Assembly (NCBI GenBank): GCA_018363915.1
Contig: JAGZMY010000008.1
Span: 23,803 to 87,802 of the forward strand
Direction: 5' to 3'
From: Anaerococcus vaginalis
Lineage (GTDB): Bacteria; Bacillota; Clostridia; Tissierellales; Peptoniphilaceae
DNA: 64,000 bases
Below are positions 1 to 9,075 of this stretch, in pieces. Each line of letters begins with the position of its first letter. Position 1 is the stretch's first letter. The notes under the pieces are model-generated. The model ran no database searches and was not told where the DNA came from. It saw nothing but the letters and a program-made list of their open reading frames with translations. The position numbers and the translations under genes were made by a program.

Positions 1-1163
1 TTGAAACCTTCTGGTAACATTGAATCTAAATCTGGGCGAGAGTTTGTGTCCGCACCTTTTATTACTTTTGCTCCAATAAAATCATAGCCATCAGATTCAG
101 CTTTTTGAGTCCAAAATTGAATCTTATAATCTGCTTTTGGTTTTTCTTCCCATACTGCAGTAAAGATGATGTTTTCTGCTGGCATTGCCTCTTTTAGACC
201 ATCTTTATATTTTTCCATATCTATAAGATCGCCTTTTTTTATTATTTTGCCATCAGAAGTTTCTAAATCTTTATTAGATTTCCATCCTATAAAATCAGAC
301 GCACGTTTTGTTGGTTTGTAATCAAAATATGGAATAGTTTGACCATAGTATAGTGTCATATTTGGTACATAAGATCCACCATCAGAATCAAAATCTACTT
401 GGAAAGTTTTTCTATTGTAGTGATAAATTAATGGAGTATCACTTGCATTTTCTGGAACTGTTACCTCAAGATTGTTTTGTTCTGGTTCAAATCCTTTTGC
501 GTATTTTTCATAGTCTTCTTTATTTAATTCTGGGATTTTAAATTTATCCCCAGTTTTTGCCTTATATTCTCTGATTAATTCTTTTCCACCATCTGGATTT
601 TCATATATTTCATGATCATATAAATTTTGGAAAAGATATTTTACTTGTATTTTTCCTTCTTTTGGTTCATATTTATAATCATGATTTCCATAAAACAAAA
701 AGCTCGCTTTTTTTGTATCTTTGGCATTATTTTTTACAAAATCATAAGTAACATCATAAGATTCAATGCCTTTTGGTTTGTTGTAGCCTTCTACTTCAGG
801 TAAGTTTATAGTTTTTAAAACTTTTGCCCTTTCATCTTGACTTGCATTTTCTCCTACGCTTACTATGTATGGTTGATAAATGATTTTATCCTTATCTAAA
901 CCGTTTTCTTTTACACCAATTTTGTAATCCCACCTATAGGTGTAAATGTCAGGATAATCGGGATTTTTTAATTGTTCATCAATATCCTTGCTTTCATCAA
1001 GCTCAGTAGGTTTTTTTACAATCGATTCATTTATCTTGTCGATATAAATATCATCGCTATCGTCATCACGTTTTGTATACGACGCCAAAGCTATATTTGT
1101 ACCGAGCAAAATAATAGCTAGTAATAGTGTTAAAATAATTTTTCTATTCTTTTTAATTTTCAA
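1..1163 (-). CDS. Secreted or surface protein with InlB-type repeat, C-terminus outside the window
   Basis: The frame is open for 387 codons to the left edge, so the C-terminus (perhaps with a cell-wall anchor) is missing. I choose a TTG start because AGGAGGT lies 7 bases upstream and the first residues form a signal peptide: MKIKKNRK, a hydrophobic run (IILTLLLAIILLGTNIALA), then charged mature sequence. Around residues 280-345 is a segment running from FQVDFDSDGG through GWKSN to FTAVWEE, typical of the InlB B-repeat/Listeria-Bacteroides repeat fold. It is followed by the start of a second aromatic-rich unit (KIQFWTQKA). Such repeats build long surface adhesin-like proteins in Peptoniphilaceae. 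The exact role, binding or otherwise, cannot be told from this fragment. The gene appears to be transcribed alone. Confidence 0.75.
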   Translation of the reverse strand, partial: MKIKKNRKIILTLLLAIILLGTNIALASYTKRDDDSDDIYIDKINESIVKKPTELDESKDIDEQLKNPDYPDIYTYRWDYKIGVKENGLDKDKIIYQPYIVSVGENASQDERAKVLKTINLPEVEGYNKPKGIESYDVTYDFVKNNAKDTKKASFLFYGNHDYKYEPKEGKIQVKYLFQNLYDHEIYENPDGGKELIREYKAKTGDKFKIPELNKEDYEKYAKGFEPEQNNLEVTVPENASDTPLIYHYNRKTFQVDFDSDGGSYVPNMTLYYGQTIPYFDYKPTKRASDFIGWKSNKDLETSDGKIIKKGDLIDMEKYKDGLKEAMPAENIIFTAVWEEKPKADYKIQFWTQKAESDGYDFIGAKVIKGADTNSRPDLDSMLPEGF

Positions 1164-1504
1164 TAAAAATACCTCCTTTTTTTACTATATTATTACTTCA
1201 ATTATATAATAATATTCAATGAAAGAAAAGCTTTTTCACAAAACATTTACATATTTGCGAAAAAAATTACACAAAAAAAATTAGCACAAGAATCAATATC
1301 CTTATGCTGATTTATTTTTATAAATTTACAGAGCGTAGACAAAGTATGAATGTAGATAATATTTTATTTTAAAATAAAAATTAAGCTACGTACCATCTCG
1401 ACTAAGTGAGTGAAACGAACGCATGGAGAGATCTCATGAGATTTCTCGACTCACTACGTTCGCTCGAAATGGGAAAATTTTTAGTTTGTCAACAGTCTGT
1501 TTAT
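1164..1504. other. Gene-free stretch between surface protein and pfp
   Basis: No credible coding sequence. The right half holds an imperfect inverted repeat (listed separately) that lies just beyond the pfp stop codon. The left half is AT-rich and probably carries the promoter of the surface protein, but no convincing -35/-10 pair stood out. Confidence 0.6.
1394..1471. repeat. Imperfect palindromic intergenic repeat
   Basis: The outer arms CATCTCGA and TCGAAATG, the inner GTGAGTGAAACGAACG and CGACTCACTACGTTCG, and the central ATCTCATGAGAT make a long near-palindrome of about 78 bases. It lacks a clean T-tract, so it is more like an interspersed palindromic element than a simple terminator. 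Motifs with CTCGA...TCGAG and GAGATTTCTC cores are common between genes in many bacteria. It may also serve as the transcript end for pfp. Confidence 0.5.
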
Positions 1505-2731
1505 TTAATTATTTTTTGTAAAATCTTCCAATCTTATATAATCAAAAATTCCATCTGTAAATTCTTGGTCTATTTCTCCTTTTATTAATGGAAGAGTGTA
1601 ATTTGTAATTTTTTCTTTTAAAATCTCTCTTGATTCTAGCCATTCTTGTGGGATTTTTTTCTCTTTATTTGCTATATTTGATGGTTTTGTTGTAAAATAT
1701 CCTACTTTGTAATCCTTAGAATTTTCTCTTTTTAATATTGGAACTAGATTTGTTTTTTCCTTCCCATATTTTATTGTCAAATATCCCAATTGGTAAGCCT
1801 CATCTGAATCGGTTTTTGAAATTAGAAAACTTGTTCTTTGGACAATATTTAATTCAACTGAACGAGTTTTTACTTTTAATTTATCGTGAATATAATCTGA
1901 AATTTTTAAGCCAATGCCTGCAATTATTGGATGATTGAAGCCTTTATCAAAAGATTTTTGTTTTTCATTTAAAAGTTTTCCATCTTTGTCCATAAAGCCT
2001 TCTGAAACTGCTATTAGCAAATTATTATCTTCTTCAAATTTTTCTTTAATTTCTTTTTCTATATCATCTAATGATTTTTCATCTTCTGGAAGATAAACTA
2101 AATTTACTATATCTTTTTTTCTTTTATAATTTGCAAGATAAGAAGTTGCTGTAAGCCAACCCGCATTTCTTCCCATAATTTCCACAAAGGTAACTGATTT
2201 TATTGGATAAATATCGCAATCAAGCCTAATTTGTCTTAGGGCAGAATTTACAAATTTTGATGCAGATGCAAAGCCCGGCGAATGGTCCATTTCGCACAAA
2301 TCATTGTCAATTGTTTTTGGACAGCCAACCACATTTACCCAATCAATCTTATTTTTTTCTATGTAAGAATTGAGTTTCATAACTGTATCCATTGAATCAT
2401 TTCCACCAATGTATACAAAAGTTGAAATCTCATATTTTTTTAAATTTTCAAAGATTTTTTTATATTGCCAATCTTTCAAATCATCGCTTAATTTAAAACG
2501 ACAAGAACCAAGAATAGAAGATGGTCTTTTTCTAAGCCTTTCGTTCGCCTTTTCTTTTTCAAACAAATCTTTGTCAACTATTTTAATATTTTCACTTAAA
2601 AGCCCTTCAATTCCATTTAAAGAAACAAATACATTTTCAAAATCAAAATCAATCCCAGCTTGGATAGCACCAGCCAAGGAAGAATTAATAACAGCAGTAG
2701 GACCACCTGACTGACCAATTAAACAATTCAT
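1505..2731 (-). CDS. pfp: 6-phosphofructokinase, pyrophosphate-dependent type
   Basis: Phosphorylates fructose 6-phosphate in glycolysis, in the cytoplasm, probably with pyrophosphate as donor. The 408-residue protein opens with the family motif IGQSGGPTAVINSS. The donor-site motif is GGNDSMDT (about residue 109), with Asp where ATP enzymes have Gly. The next motif is PKTIDND (about 139), with Lys where ATP enzymes have Gly in PGTIDND. Those two substitutions are the established signature of PPi use. The substrate-binding motif EIMGRNAGW (about 185) is intact. Length fits the mixed-donor group of clostridial PFKs. It is transcribed alone, downstream of the EamA transporter gene and separated from it by a terminator hairpin. 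I infer PPi specificity from residues only. Confidence 0.85.
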   Translation of the reverse strand: MNCLIGQSGGPTAVINSSLAGAIQAGIDFDFENVFVSLNGIEGLLSENIKIVDKDLFEKEKANERLRKRPSSILGSCRFKLSDDLKDWQYKKIFENLKKYEISTFVYIGGNDSMDTVMKLNSYIEKNKIDWVNVVGCPKTIDNDLCEMDHSPGFASASKFVNSALRQIRLDCDIYPIKSVTFVEIMGRNAGWLTATSYLANYKRKKDIVNLVYLPEDEKSLDDIEKEIKEKFEEDNNLLIAVSEGFMDKDGKLLNEKQKSFDKGFNHPIIAGIGLKISDYIHDKLKVKTRSVELNIVQRTSFLISKTDSDEAYQLGYLTIKYGKEKTNLVPILKRENSKDYKVGYFTTKPSNIANKEKKIPQEWLESREILKEKITNYTLPLIKGEIDQEFTDGIFDYIRLEDFTKNN

Positions 2732-2793
2732 ATATCCCCCTTAAATTTTTATCCTTATATATAGTACCATTTTATTTTTAAAATTTAAGAGAA

Positions 2794-2823
2794 AAAACAG
2801 AAAAGTTTGTACTCTTCTGTTTT
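2794..2823 (-). terminator. Rho-independent terminator after EamA gene
   Basis: The arms AAAACAGAA and TTCTGTTTT are separated by 12 bases, with A/T tracts on both sides, so it could work on both strands. It sits 7 bases after the EamA stop codon and before pfp. Confidence 0.75.
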
Positions 2824-2829
2824 TGTATC

Positions 2830-3717
2830 TTATTTAATTTTATTATCAACTAAGCTATCATAAATTACAAAAATTGTACCAATAATCATAAAAATCAAGG
2901 CTAATAAAAACTTTTCATCTGGTCTTTCTCCATTTATCAGAAAAGCCAAAAATGCTCCAACAAATGGTGCTACTGAATAATAGGCACTTGTCTTTGATGC
3001 TCCCAAATCTCTTTGTGCTCTTACGTATAAAAAAATGCTTAAACCGTAAGCTACGAACCCTAAGATCATTGCTAAAAATATATATTTATAATTAATTATT
3101 TTTTCTTTCAATAAAAGACCTATAAAAAGTGAACCCAAGCCTGAAAATATTCCTTTTAATGTTACTATTTGATAGGTGCTTTTTTCAGAAATTTTTTTGG
3201 TGCAATTATTTTCAAGTCCCCATGAGATTGTGGCTAATAATACAAATATTGAACCAATTGAAAAATCAAGGCTAGTTTTATCATCAAATGTCAAAATAAA
3301 ACTTGAAATTATTATAAAAAATATGGCAATCCAAAGTTTATATGAAATTTTCTCTTTGAATATTATAAGTGCAATTAGGCTTGTTGCTACAATCTCAAAA
3401 TTTTCTAATAATGATGCATTTGATGCTGAACCAAGTTTTATTCCAAGCATCAAAAGTAAGGGAGCAAGTATATCAAGTCCTATCATAGCGATTGTATATT
3501 TCAAATCTGATTTATCTAATTTCAAAGACTTGTCTTCTTTTTTGTAGTTAAAAATATACATTATTCCTACGCCAACTCCTGCTCCTAAATATAAAAATGC
3601 TGCCATAAAAGTAGGTGGAATATTTTCCATTAATTTTTTTGATAGTGGTGTGCTTATTGAAAATAAAACTGCTGCTAATAAGGCTAATATGATTGCATTT
3701 ATCCTTTTATCTTTCAT
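2830..3717 (-). CDS. EamA/DMT-family membrane transporter
   Basis: The 295-residue protein is almost entirely hydrophobic, with about ten predicted membrane segments arranged as two EamA repeats: the first covers roughly residues 8-138, the second 150-287. This is the standard drug/metabolite transporter layout. Features of the family include FSISTPLSKKL near the N-terminus (first helix) and the glutamate/asparagine-bearing helix WGLENNCTKKI at the start of the second repeat. Substrates for this family range from amino acids and nucleosides to drugs, and none can be assigned here. It is a single-gene unit with its own terminator. Confidence 0.8.
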   Translation of the reverse strand: MKDKRINAIILALLAAVLFSISTPLSKKLMENIPPTFMAAFLYLGAGVGVGIMYIFNYKKEDKSLKLDKSDLKYTIAMIGLDILAPLLLMLGIKLGSASNASLLENFEIVATSLIALIIFKEKISYKLWIAIFFIIISSFILTFDDKTSLDFSIGSIFVLLATISWGLENNCTKKISEKSTYQIVTLKGIFSGLGSLFIGLLLKEKIINYKYIFLAMILGFVAYGLSIFLYVRAQRDLGASKTSAYYSVAPFVGAFLAFLINGERPDEKFLLALIFMIIGTIFVIYDSLVDNKIK

Positions 3718-3829
3718 TTTATATCTCTTTAAAACCTAAATTTATTCTCTATTTTTTGTTCCAAATATTTTTTACAAAATATTCTTTTTTATCTAATTTA
3801 TACATAATATTATTATAATAAATGTTGAT

Positions 3830-4393
3830 TTATTCAATATTTATTTCTTTTTTAACCCTACATGGATTCCCAAAAGCAAGAGAATTTTCTTCTATATCTT
3901 TTGTAACTACAGATCCTGATCCTATAACTGTATTATTCCCTATTTTTACTCCTGGATTTATTACAACATTTGCCCCTATCCATACATTATTTCCGATTTT
4001 TATTTCGTAGGCATATTCTAGGCCCTTATTTCTTTTTTTATGATCTAGAGGGTGTCCTGCTGTTGTAATTGTCACATTTGGCCCTATAAATACATTATCT
4101 CCAATTTCTACCTTGGCACAATCCAAAATTATTAAATTGTGGTTTGCGTAAAAATTTTCTCCTAACTTTATATTAAAGCCATAATCACAAAAAAATGGAC
4201 TTTCTATAGTCAAATTTTCTTTTGTTTTTATTTTTAATTTCTTTATTATTTCTTTTTGCTTTTTTCTATCTGATGGCCTTGTTTGGTTAAATTCGAAGCA
4301 TAAGTCTTGGGCTTTTTGCCTTAATTTTAAAATTTCTTCATCATGATTTGCATTATAAAGCTCGCCTTTAAGCATTTTTTCTAATTCTTTCAT
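3830..4393 (-). CDS. Sugar O-acetyltransferase, maltose/galactoside acetyltransferase type
   Basis: Transfers acetyl from acetyl-CoA to a hydroxyl of a sugar; cytoplasmic, usually trimeric. The 187-residue protein has the N-terminal mac domain (MLKGELYNANHDEEILKLR) and then a left-handed beta-helix of hexapeptide repeats from about residue 65. These include the catalytic-loop His in TTAGHPLD and the late NNVWIGANVVINPGVKIG block. Length matches Maa/LacA enzymes. Its ATG overlaps the RNase HI stop (ATGA), so it is the last gene of a five-gene operon that also encodes an alpha-amylase. A link to detoxifying unmetabolised maltose is plausible but inferred. Confidence 0.85.
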   Translation of the reverse strand: MKELEKMLKGELYNANHDEEILKLRQKAQDLCFEFNQTRPSDRKKQKEIIKKLKIKTKENLTIESPFFCDYGFNIKLGENFYANHNLIILDCAKVEIGDNVFIGPNVTITTAGHPLDHKKRNKGLEYAYEIKIGNNVWIGANVVINPGVKIGNNTVIGSGSVVTKDIEENSLAFGNPCRVKKEINIE

Positions 4394-4977
4394 GATTCTA
4401 TTCCCAAGGATTTTTTTGCCAAGGCGTCTGCCATGTCGTTGTATTTGTCGTTTGAGTGGGCCTTTACTTTTATAAAATGTACGTCGATTTTTTCTTTTGC
4501 TTTTTGGAAAAATTCGTAGTATCTTTGGGTAAGATCGTTATTTCTTTTCCACTCTCCTTTTGCCCATGATTCTATGCCTTGATAATCGTAGTGGATATAG
4601 ATTGTTTTTTTACCTTCGGATATTGCCTTGTTGATTGCTCCTACACTTGCCTTTACTTCTCCTGCAACATTTCTGTGGATATGAAATTCATCATCAAAAT
4701 CTTTATAAATTTCTTCGATTTTTTCATCTGTTATGTAGACTATTCCCACTCCATATTTTTTATCTTTTTTAGAATAAGAACCGTCTATATAGGCTATTAC
4801 TGAATCTTTGTCAGCTTTTATCTCAATTTCTTTATCTTGCAAAAAATCTTCTGCGTCTTCTTTTTTCTTAAAAGATTTGTAGATTGCTCCCTTGTATCCT
4901 TTTACTTCTTTTAAACACAAATCCCAGGATGTGTAGATCCCAGGATTTCTGCCTTTTTTTACTGCGTAATATTTCAT
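4390..4977 (-). CDS. rnhA: Ribonuclease HI with N-terminal viroplasmin (hybrid-binding) domain
   Basis: Cuts the RNA strand of RNA-DNA hybrids. I place the start at the ATG directly after the amylase stop, because AAGGAAAA lies upstream and the family N-terminus MKYYAVKKGRNPGIY begins there; a longer frame would begin inside the amylase. Residues 1-47 are the caulimovirus-viroplasmin/hybrid-binding domain. Residues about 58-195 are RNase H, with AYIDGSYS (first Asp), NVAGEVKA (Glu), HYDYQGIE (Asp), KAHS (His) and NDMADALAKK (last Asp), so the active site is complete. It is the fourth gene of the operon. A second protein with the same two domains occurs at 13.5-14.9 kb fused to an RnlA toxin. 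Confidence 0.9.
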   Translation of the reverse strand: MKYYAVKKGRNPGIYTSWDLCLKEVKGYKGAIYKSFKKKEDAEDFLQDKEIEIKADKDSVIAYIDGSYSKKDKKYGVGIVYITDEKIEEIYKDFDDEFHIHRNVAGEVKASVGAINKAISEGKKTIYIHYDYQGIESWAKGEWKRNNDLTQRYYEFFQKAKEKIDVHFIKVKAHSNDKYNDMADALAKKSLGIES

Positions 4978-4982
4978 TTGTT

Positions 4983-6428
4983 TTAATTTTCCTTTGCTGC
5001 CCAATATGAAACTGAGCCAGGTCCAACATTAAAAATTCCGTTTCCGTTTTCATCGATTGTAACTTCGTTTTTGTTATTTCCTGACAAATCTACATAGGTT
5101 TTTCCAGCTTCTTCTTCGCCTACAAACATTTGTTTTTCAGCCATATCTCCTATAGAAATTAAAACTGCAAGAGAAGATGTATCAGAATCTGTTCTTCTTA
5201 CCCAACCTACAACTTGTGGATTATCAAAATAATCATCTTGATCTCCAAAAGAATATTTTTTTCTCACATCAAGCATCTTATCAATCATTTCTTTTAATGG
5301 ATCTTTTTTGATTTCTCCTTTTAGTCCATAATAATCTCCTGCAAAAATACAAGGATAGCCGTCTTTTCTAAATAAAATCAAGGAGTAGGCAATTTCTTTA
5401 AACCAATCTTCAACCCAAGAATCCAATGACTGACCTGGTTGGGAATCGTGATTGTCGACAAAGGTTACTGCTTGGAGGGGATGATTTTTGACAATTGTAT
5501 TATTAAAAATATTTCTCATATCATAATTTCCGTTTGACTTGCTCGCCTGTTCAAAGTGAAAATGAAGTGGCACATCAAATAAGTCTATTTTCCAATCAGT
5601 ATCGTCCAAATATCCATCAATTTGACCTTCGTCATATTGCCAATATTCCCCAAAAAGATAAAAATTATCTTTCTTTTTTTCCATTATATGATTTGATAAA
5701 TCATAAATAAATTCGTCAGAAATGTGCTTTAATGCATCATATCTAAAACCATCAACTCCAGTTTCTTCCATAAACCAATCGACCCATTTGAAAATTTCTT
5801 CTCTTACTTCTGGATGGGAATGGTCTATGTCGGCGTTCATTAGATAATCAAAATTTCCTTTTTCATCACTTACGCCATCGTCCCAATATTTTCCTTCGCC
5901 AAGGACTCTAAATATTGCTTTTGTGTCGGTATTTGAATCGTAATCAACGCCTGTAAAATGATAATAATGCCAAATGAAATCAGAATATTTTCCAGATCTT
6001 CCTGGAAAATCAAAACCTGTCCAAGCTTTTATTTTCATATCTTCTGATACGTCTTTTTCTCTGTTATTTTGATCTACCATTCTCGCCATAAATTCTTCTT
6101 CAAAATCGGCGTTTCCCTTGTGATTTAAAACAACATCGGCATAAACTTTTATATTATTTTTGTGAAGTTCATCAATAGCCTCAAGAAGTTCTTTTTTTGT
6201 TCCATATTTTGTCCTAACTGTGCCTTTTTGGTCGAATTCTCCCAAATCCCACAAGTCATAAATTCCATATCCAACATCTTGGTCGCCTCCGCCCTTACAC
6301 ATTGGTGGAAGCCAAAGAGCATCAATTCCTGCATCCTTTATTTTTTTTGCATTTTCCTTCAAAAAAGCATAATAGCCTCCGTCAGCGGGAGTATCCCACT
6401 CGAAGGCTTGCATCATAACATCACTCAT
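4983..6428 (-). CDS. Cytoplasmic alpha-amylase, GH13
   Basis: Hydrolyses alpha-1,4 links of starch, glycogen or maltodextrins. The 481-residue protein starts MSDVMMQAFEWD with no signal peptide, so it acts inside the cell. The GH13 conserved regions are in order: DVVLNHK (region I, about 98), GFRYDALKHI with the nucleophile Asp (region II, about 227), GEYW with the acid/base Glu (region III, about 262) and FVDNHDSQ with the transition-state Asp (region IV, about 323). Length fits the AmyA-type intracellular enzymes. The gene follows deoC with no gap and is followed after 5 bases by rnhA, so it is cotranscribed in an operon that also carries a sugar acetyltransferase. Confidence 0.92.
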   Translation of the reverse strand: MSDVMMQAFEWDTPADGGYYAFLKENAKKIKDAGIDALWLPPMCKGGGDQDVGYGIYDLWDLGEFDQKGTVRTKYGTKKELLEAIDELHKNNIKVYADVVLNHKGNADFEEEFMARMVDQNNREKDVSEDMKIKAWTGFDFPGRSGKYSDFIWHYYHFTGVDYDSNTDTKAIFRVLGEGKYWDDGVSDEKGNFDYLMNADIDHSHPEVREEIFKWVDWFMEETGVDGFRYDALKHISDEFIYDLSNHIMEKKKDNFYLFGEYWQYDEGQIDGYLDDTDWKIDLFDVPLHFHFEQASKSNGNYDMRNIFNNTIVKNHPLQAVTFVDNHDSQPGQSLDSWVEDWFKEIAYSLILFRKDGYPCIFAGDYYGLKGEIKKDPLKEMIDKMLDVRKKYSFGDQDDYFDNPQVVGWVRRTDSDTSSLAVLISIGDMAEKQMFVGEEEAGKTYVDLSGNNKNEVTIDENGNGIFNVGPGSVSYWAAKEN

Positions 6429-7070
6429 TTATTTTTCCCCTTCAACGATGGCAATTGATGCTGAACAACCTAGTCTACTTGCTCCAGCATTTATCATTTC
6501 CATTGCCTCATCATAGGTATGGATTCCTCCACTTGCCTTAACTCCCATTTCTTCCCCAACAGTTTTTCTCATAAGAGCCACATCTTCTTTTGTAGCTCCA
6601 CCTGTAGAAAATCCTGTAGAAGTTTTTACAAAATCAGCACCAGCTTCTTTGGAAAGTTCGCACACTTTAATTTTTTCTTCATCATCAAGTAGGCAAGTTT
6701 CAATAATAACTTTTAAAATTTTATCTCCACAAGCTTTTTTAACTTCTTTTATATCTTCCAAAACGTAAGCATAATCTTTATCTTTTAATCTTCCTACATT
6801 AATTACCATATCAATTTCATCTGCCCCGTCTTTTATGGCATCTTCTGTTTCAAAAACCTTAGCCTTTGTAGTCATTGCCCCCAAAGGAAAACCAATAACA
6901 GATGTGATTCTAATATCCTTATCCATATCTCTAATCATAGCAACATAAGAAGAATTTACACAAATAGATTTAAAATTATATTCTAAAGTTTCTTCTACAA
7001 TCTTTTTAACTTCATCTTTTCTTGCATCAGCTTTTAATATAGTGTGGTCAATATATTGATTAATTTTCAT
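6429..7070 (-). CDS. deoC: Deoxyribose-phosphate aldolase
   Basis: Splits 2-deoxyribose 5-phosphate into glyceraldehyde 3-phosphate and acetaldehyde in deoxynucleoside catabolism, in the cytoplasm. The 213-residue protein matches the usual length. It begins NQYIDHTILKADARKDEV, keeps the Schiff-base lysine motif DFVKTSTGFSTGGAT (about residue 144) and the second lysine motif VKASGGIHT (about 172). The start overlaps the 3' end of the phosphatase gene by 11 bases, and the stop abuts the amylase ATG. Translation is therefore probably coupled through the operon. No other deo genes are beside it in this window. Confidence 0.93.
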   Translation of the reverse strand: MKINQYIDHTILKADARKDEVKKIVEETLEYNFKSICVNSSYVAMIRDMDKDIRITSVIGFPLGAMTTKAKVFETEDAIKDGADEIDMVINVGRLKDKDYAYVLEDIKEVKKACGDKILKVIIETCLLDDEEKIKVCELSKEAGADFVKTSTGFSTGGATKEDVALMRKTVGEEMGVKASGGIHTYDEAMEMINAGASRLGCSASIAIVEGEK

Positions 7071-8160
7071 TTTTTTCTCCTTTATAATCGATTAGGGCAA
7101 GACTAATATCATCATCTTGTTCGCCCCAAGTAAATTTTTCTAAATCTTCCAAAATAGAATCAAGATTATTTTTATTTTTTAATTTTTCCATCAATCTTTC
7201 AACAGAATACTCGTTTTTTTCAATATCCTTACTCTCAATAACACCATCAGTATAAAATAAAATCCTGTCTTTAGGATGAAGTTTAATAGTAACTTCTTGG
7301 TAAATATTTTGCTCAATAATATTAGAAATCATCCTACCAGAAACAACAAGCTTATTTACACGATTTTTATTTTCAATAAGATGAAGAGGTGGGCAATTAT
7401 GTCCAGCATTAGAAAAAGTAAGGCTATCATTTAGGCTATCAAAAATTCCAACCCAAACTGTAAAATACTGGGATGAATTCATATCAAGTTTTACAAACTT
7501 TTCCCTAAGTTTTTTCAAAACTTGACCTGGAGAATAATCACTATGTCGTTCAAAAATTCCGCTTATAGATAATTTTACAAACATGGTCATAATAGAAGAT
7601 TTAACCCCATGTCCCATAACATCGGCTATATAAAAGGCATACTTATTTTCATCAACCTTAATAATATCAAACAAATCCCCCGAAAGATCATTTGATGGAA
7701 TATATCTTCCCTCAAGCTTTATATCCCCATAAGTTTTATTTTTGGGCAAAATACTCGCTTGAATTTTCCTAACAAATCTAATATCTTCAAGCATTTTTCT
7801 ATTTGCATTAAAAAGGTCAACTTTCATCCTAGATTCGCTAGTTATATCCCTATAAACTTCAATAATTCCCATAAATTCATTGTTATTATAAAGGGGAGAA
7901 GATTTAATAGAATAATATTTGCCATTAATGAGTTTTTCCTCTTCAATTGTAGTATTTTTAAAAATATCAGCCTTTTCACTAAGTTTTTCTATATCAATAT
8001 TTTGCTCAATGAGCGACCTATCAAGATGAATATCTCGTTTCATTTTTTCATTAATAAAAACAAGCCTACCATACTTATCAAGTATCCTAACCCAGTCATC
8101 CATTGAGTTTAAGACATAGAAATTATCATCCCTAAATTTTTCTATATTCGCCTTACCCAT
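7060..8160 (-). CDS. PAS domain plus PP2C-type (SpoIIE/RsbU-like) serine phosphatase
   Basis: Probably a signalling phosphatase that removes phosphate from an anti-sigma-factor antagonist or similar target. The 366-residue protein has no membrane segment. Residues about 8-115 form a PAS sensor (NSMDDWVRILDKYGRLVFIN ... IIEVYRDIT) and about 145-360 the SpoIIE PP2C domain. Metal-binding motifs are visible: DLSGDLFD, ADVMGHG, SNAGHNCPP, FYTDGVIE and EQDDDISLALI, so it should be active. It is the first gene of the five-gene operon with deoC, amylase, rnhA and the acetyltransferase. No STAS or HPK-type anti-sigma partner is visible nearby. AGAGG precedes the ATG. Confidence 0.85.
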   Translation of the reverse strand: MGKANIEKFRDDNFYVLNSMDDWVRILDKYGRLVFINEKMKRDIHLDRSLIEQNIDIEKLSEKADIFKNTTIEEEKLINGKYYSIKSSPLYNNNEFMGIIEVYRDITSESRMKVDLFNANRKMLEDIRFVRKIQASILPKNKTYGDIKLEGRYIPSNDLSGDLFDIIKVDENKYAFYIADVMGHGVKSSIMTMFVKLSISGIFERHSDYSPGQVLKKLREKFVKLDMNSSQYFTVWVGIFDSLNDSLTFSNAGHNCPPLHLIENKNRVNKLVVSGRMISNIIEQNIYQEVTIKLHPKDRILFYTDGVIESKDIEKNEYSVERLMEKLKNKNNLDSILEDLEKFTWGEQDDDISLALIDYKGEKNEN

Positions 8161-8577
8161 AAGAACCTCTTTATAAACATTTATTCTCTTTTTATGGTAA
8201 CATTTATAAGATATATTTTCAATTAATTAACTAAACTAATGAAATTTTTAATATAAAAATTATTAACAAAGACTAAAATTTAAAGAAAATAATAGTAAAC
8301 TTAAAACAAAGTTAAAATAAAATTCAAAATCCTATTTAAATTTAAAATATTATTACCTAACCAAATAATAACGAGTACAAGTAGAATTTCAAATAAGTAA
8401 AAATTTTCATTTTAAAATATATAACTAATCTCAAAAAATAAAATCGAGACTGTGTAAAATTTTGTGTATCAATCTAAATCCTTATATTGATATGTACGCT
8501 ATTTACTAGACAACCCAGTAAGGACGATACATATCAATCTCTACAGAAATTAATTTTCATAATATCTACATATCAAA

Positions 8578-8602
8578 AAGACCGCAGCCTAAGACTACGG
8601 TT
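8578..8602 (-). terminator. Terminator-like hairpin
   Basis: Read on the minus strand, CCGTAG, seven bases, CTGCGG, then TCTTTTTG form a compact stem with a T-tract. No intact gene ends here, so it probably belonged to a lost gene or to the relics to its right. Confidence 0.55.
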
Positions 8603-8930
8603 TAATTTATTGTCCAAATGTAAAATACTTGGAACTGTTATTCAATTTATTCTTTTTTACAAATGTCCCATTTTAATCCCAGTTACAATTTTTATCTTCT
8701 GTAACTATTGAATTTACAAAGTTTTTAATTTTTTTGCGACTAACGAAAATCGCAGTTTCACTGCTCTCCGCACTCTGCTCTATTTTTCGGGTAAAACTCC
8801 CACACAGGGGATAATTCTCTCAGAAACTCTTTTCGAGTTTCTTCGCTTAGTTCTCTGGATTCGCTTGAAGCTCCGCTTCTTCTCTTATCTCAGAGATGAA
8901 AAATGCTTCGCATTTTCCACCCAAGATGAT

Positions 8931-9075
8931 GGGACTACTCCCATTCTTCTTTTCCAAACGTACGATATATACAAAACTATTCAAAATACAAGATTCTATT
9001 TTTTCTAATGCCACTAAATCTAACTATTTATAGGACGTTTTCAGTTTTTTGTCTCATCCCAGTCCCAGTACCGGA
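8931..9075 (-). pseudogene. Decayed copy of an unrecognised coding sequence
   Basis: Minus-strand translation gives fragments YWDWDE (then stop) and, in another frame, ESCILNSF ... KKNGSSP. They parallel WNWNWDWENF and KTCILDVFEY ... KNKSGSRL in the 10.55-10.75 kb region. At DNA level both have CTACTCCCA, CCAAAATACAGG-like and CCCAGT(C/T)CCAGT blocks in the same order and spacing. The reading frame is interrupted, so it is a relic. I do not recognise the family. Confidence 0.4.

Noticed and set aside
8487..8711. Plus-strand 74-codon frame
   Set aside because: No ribosome site, no family, and it crosses a terminator-like hairpin.
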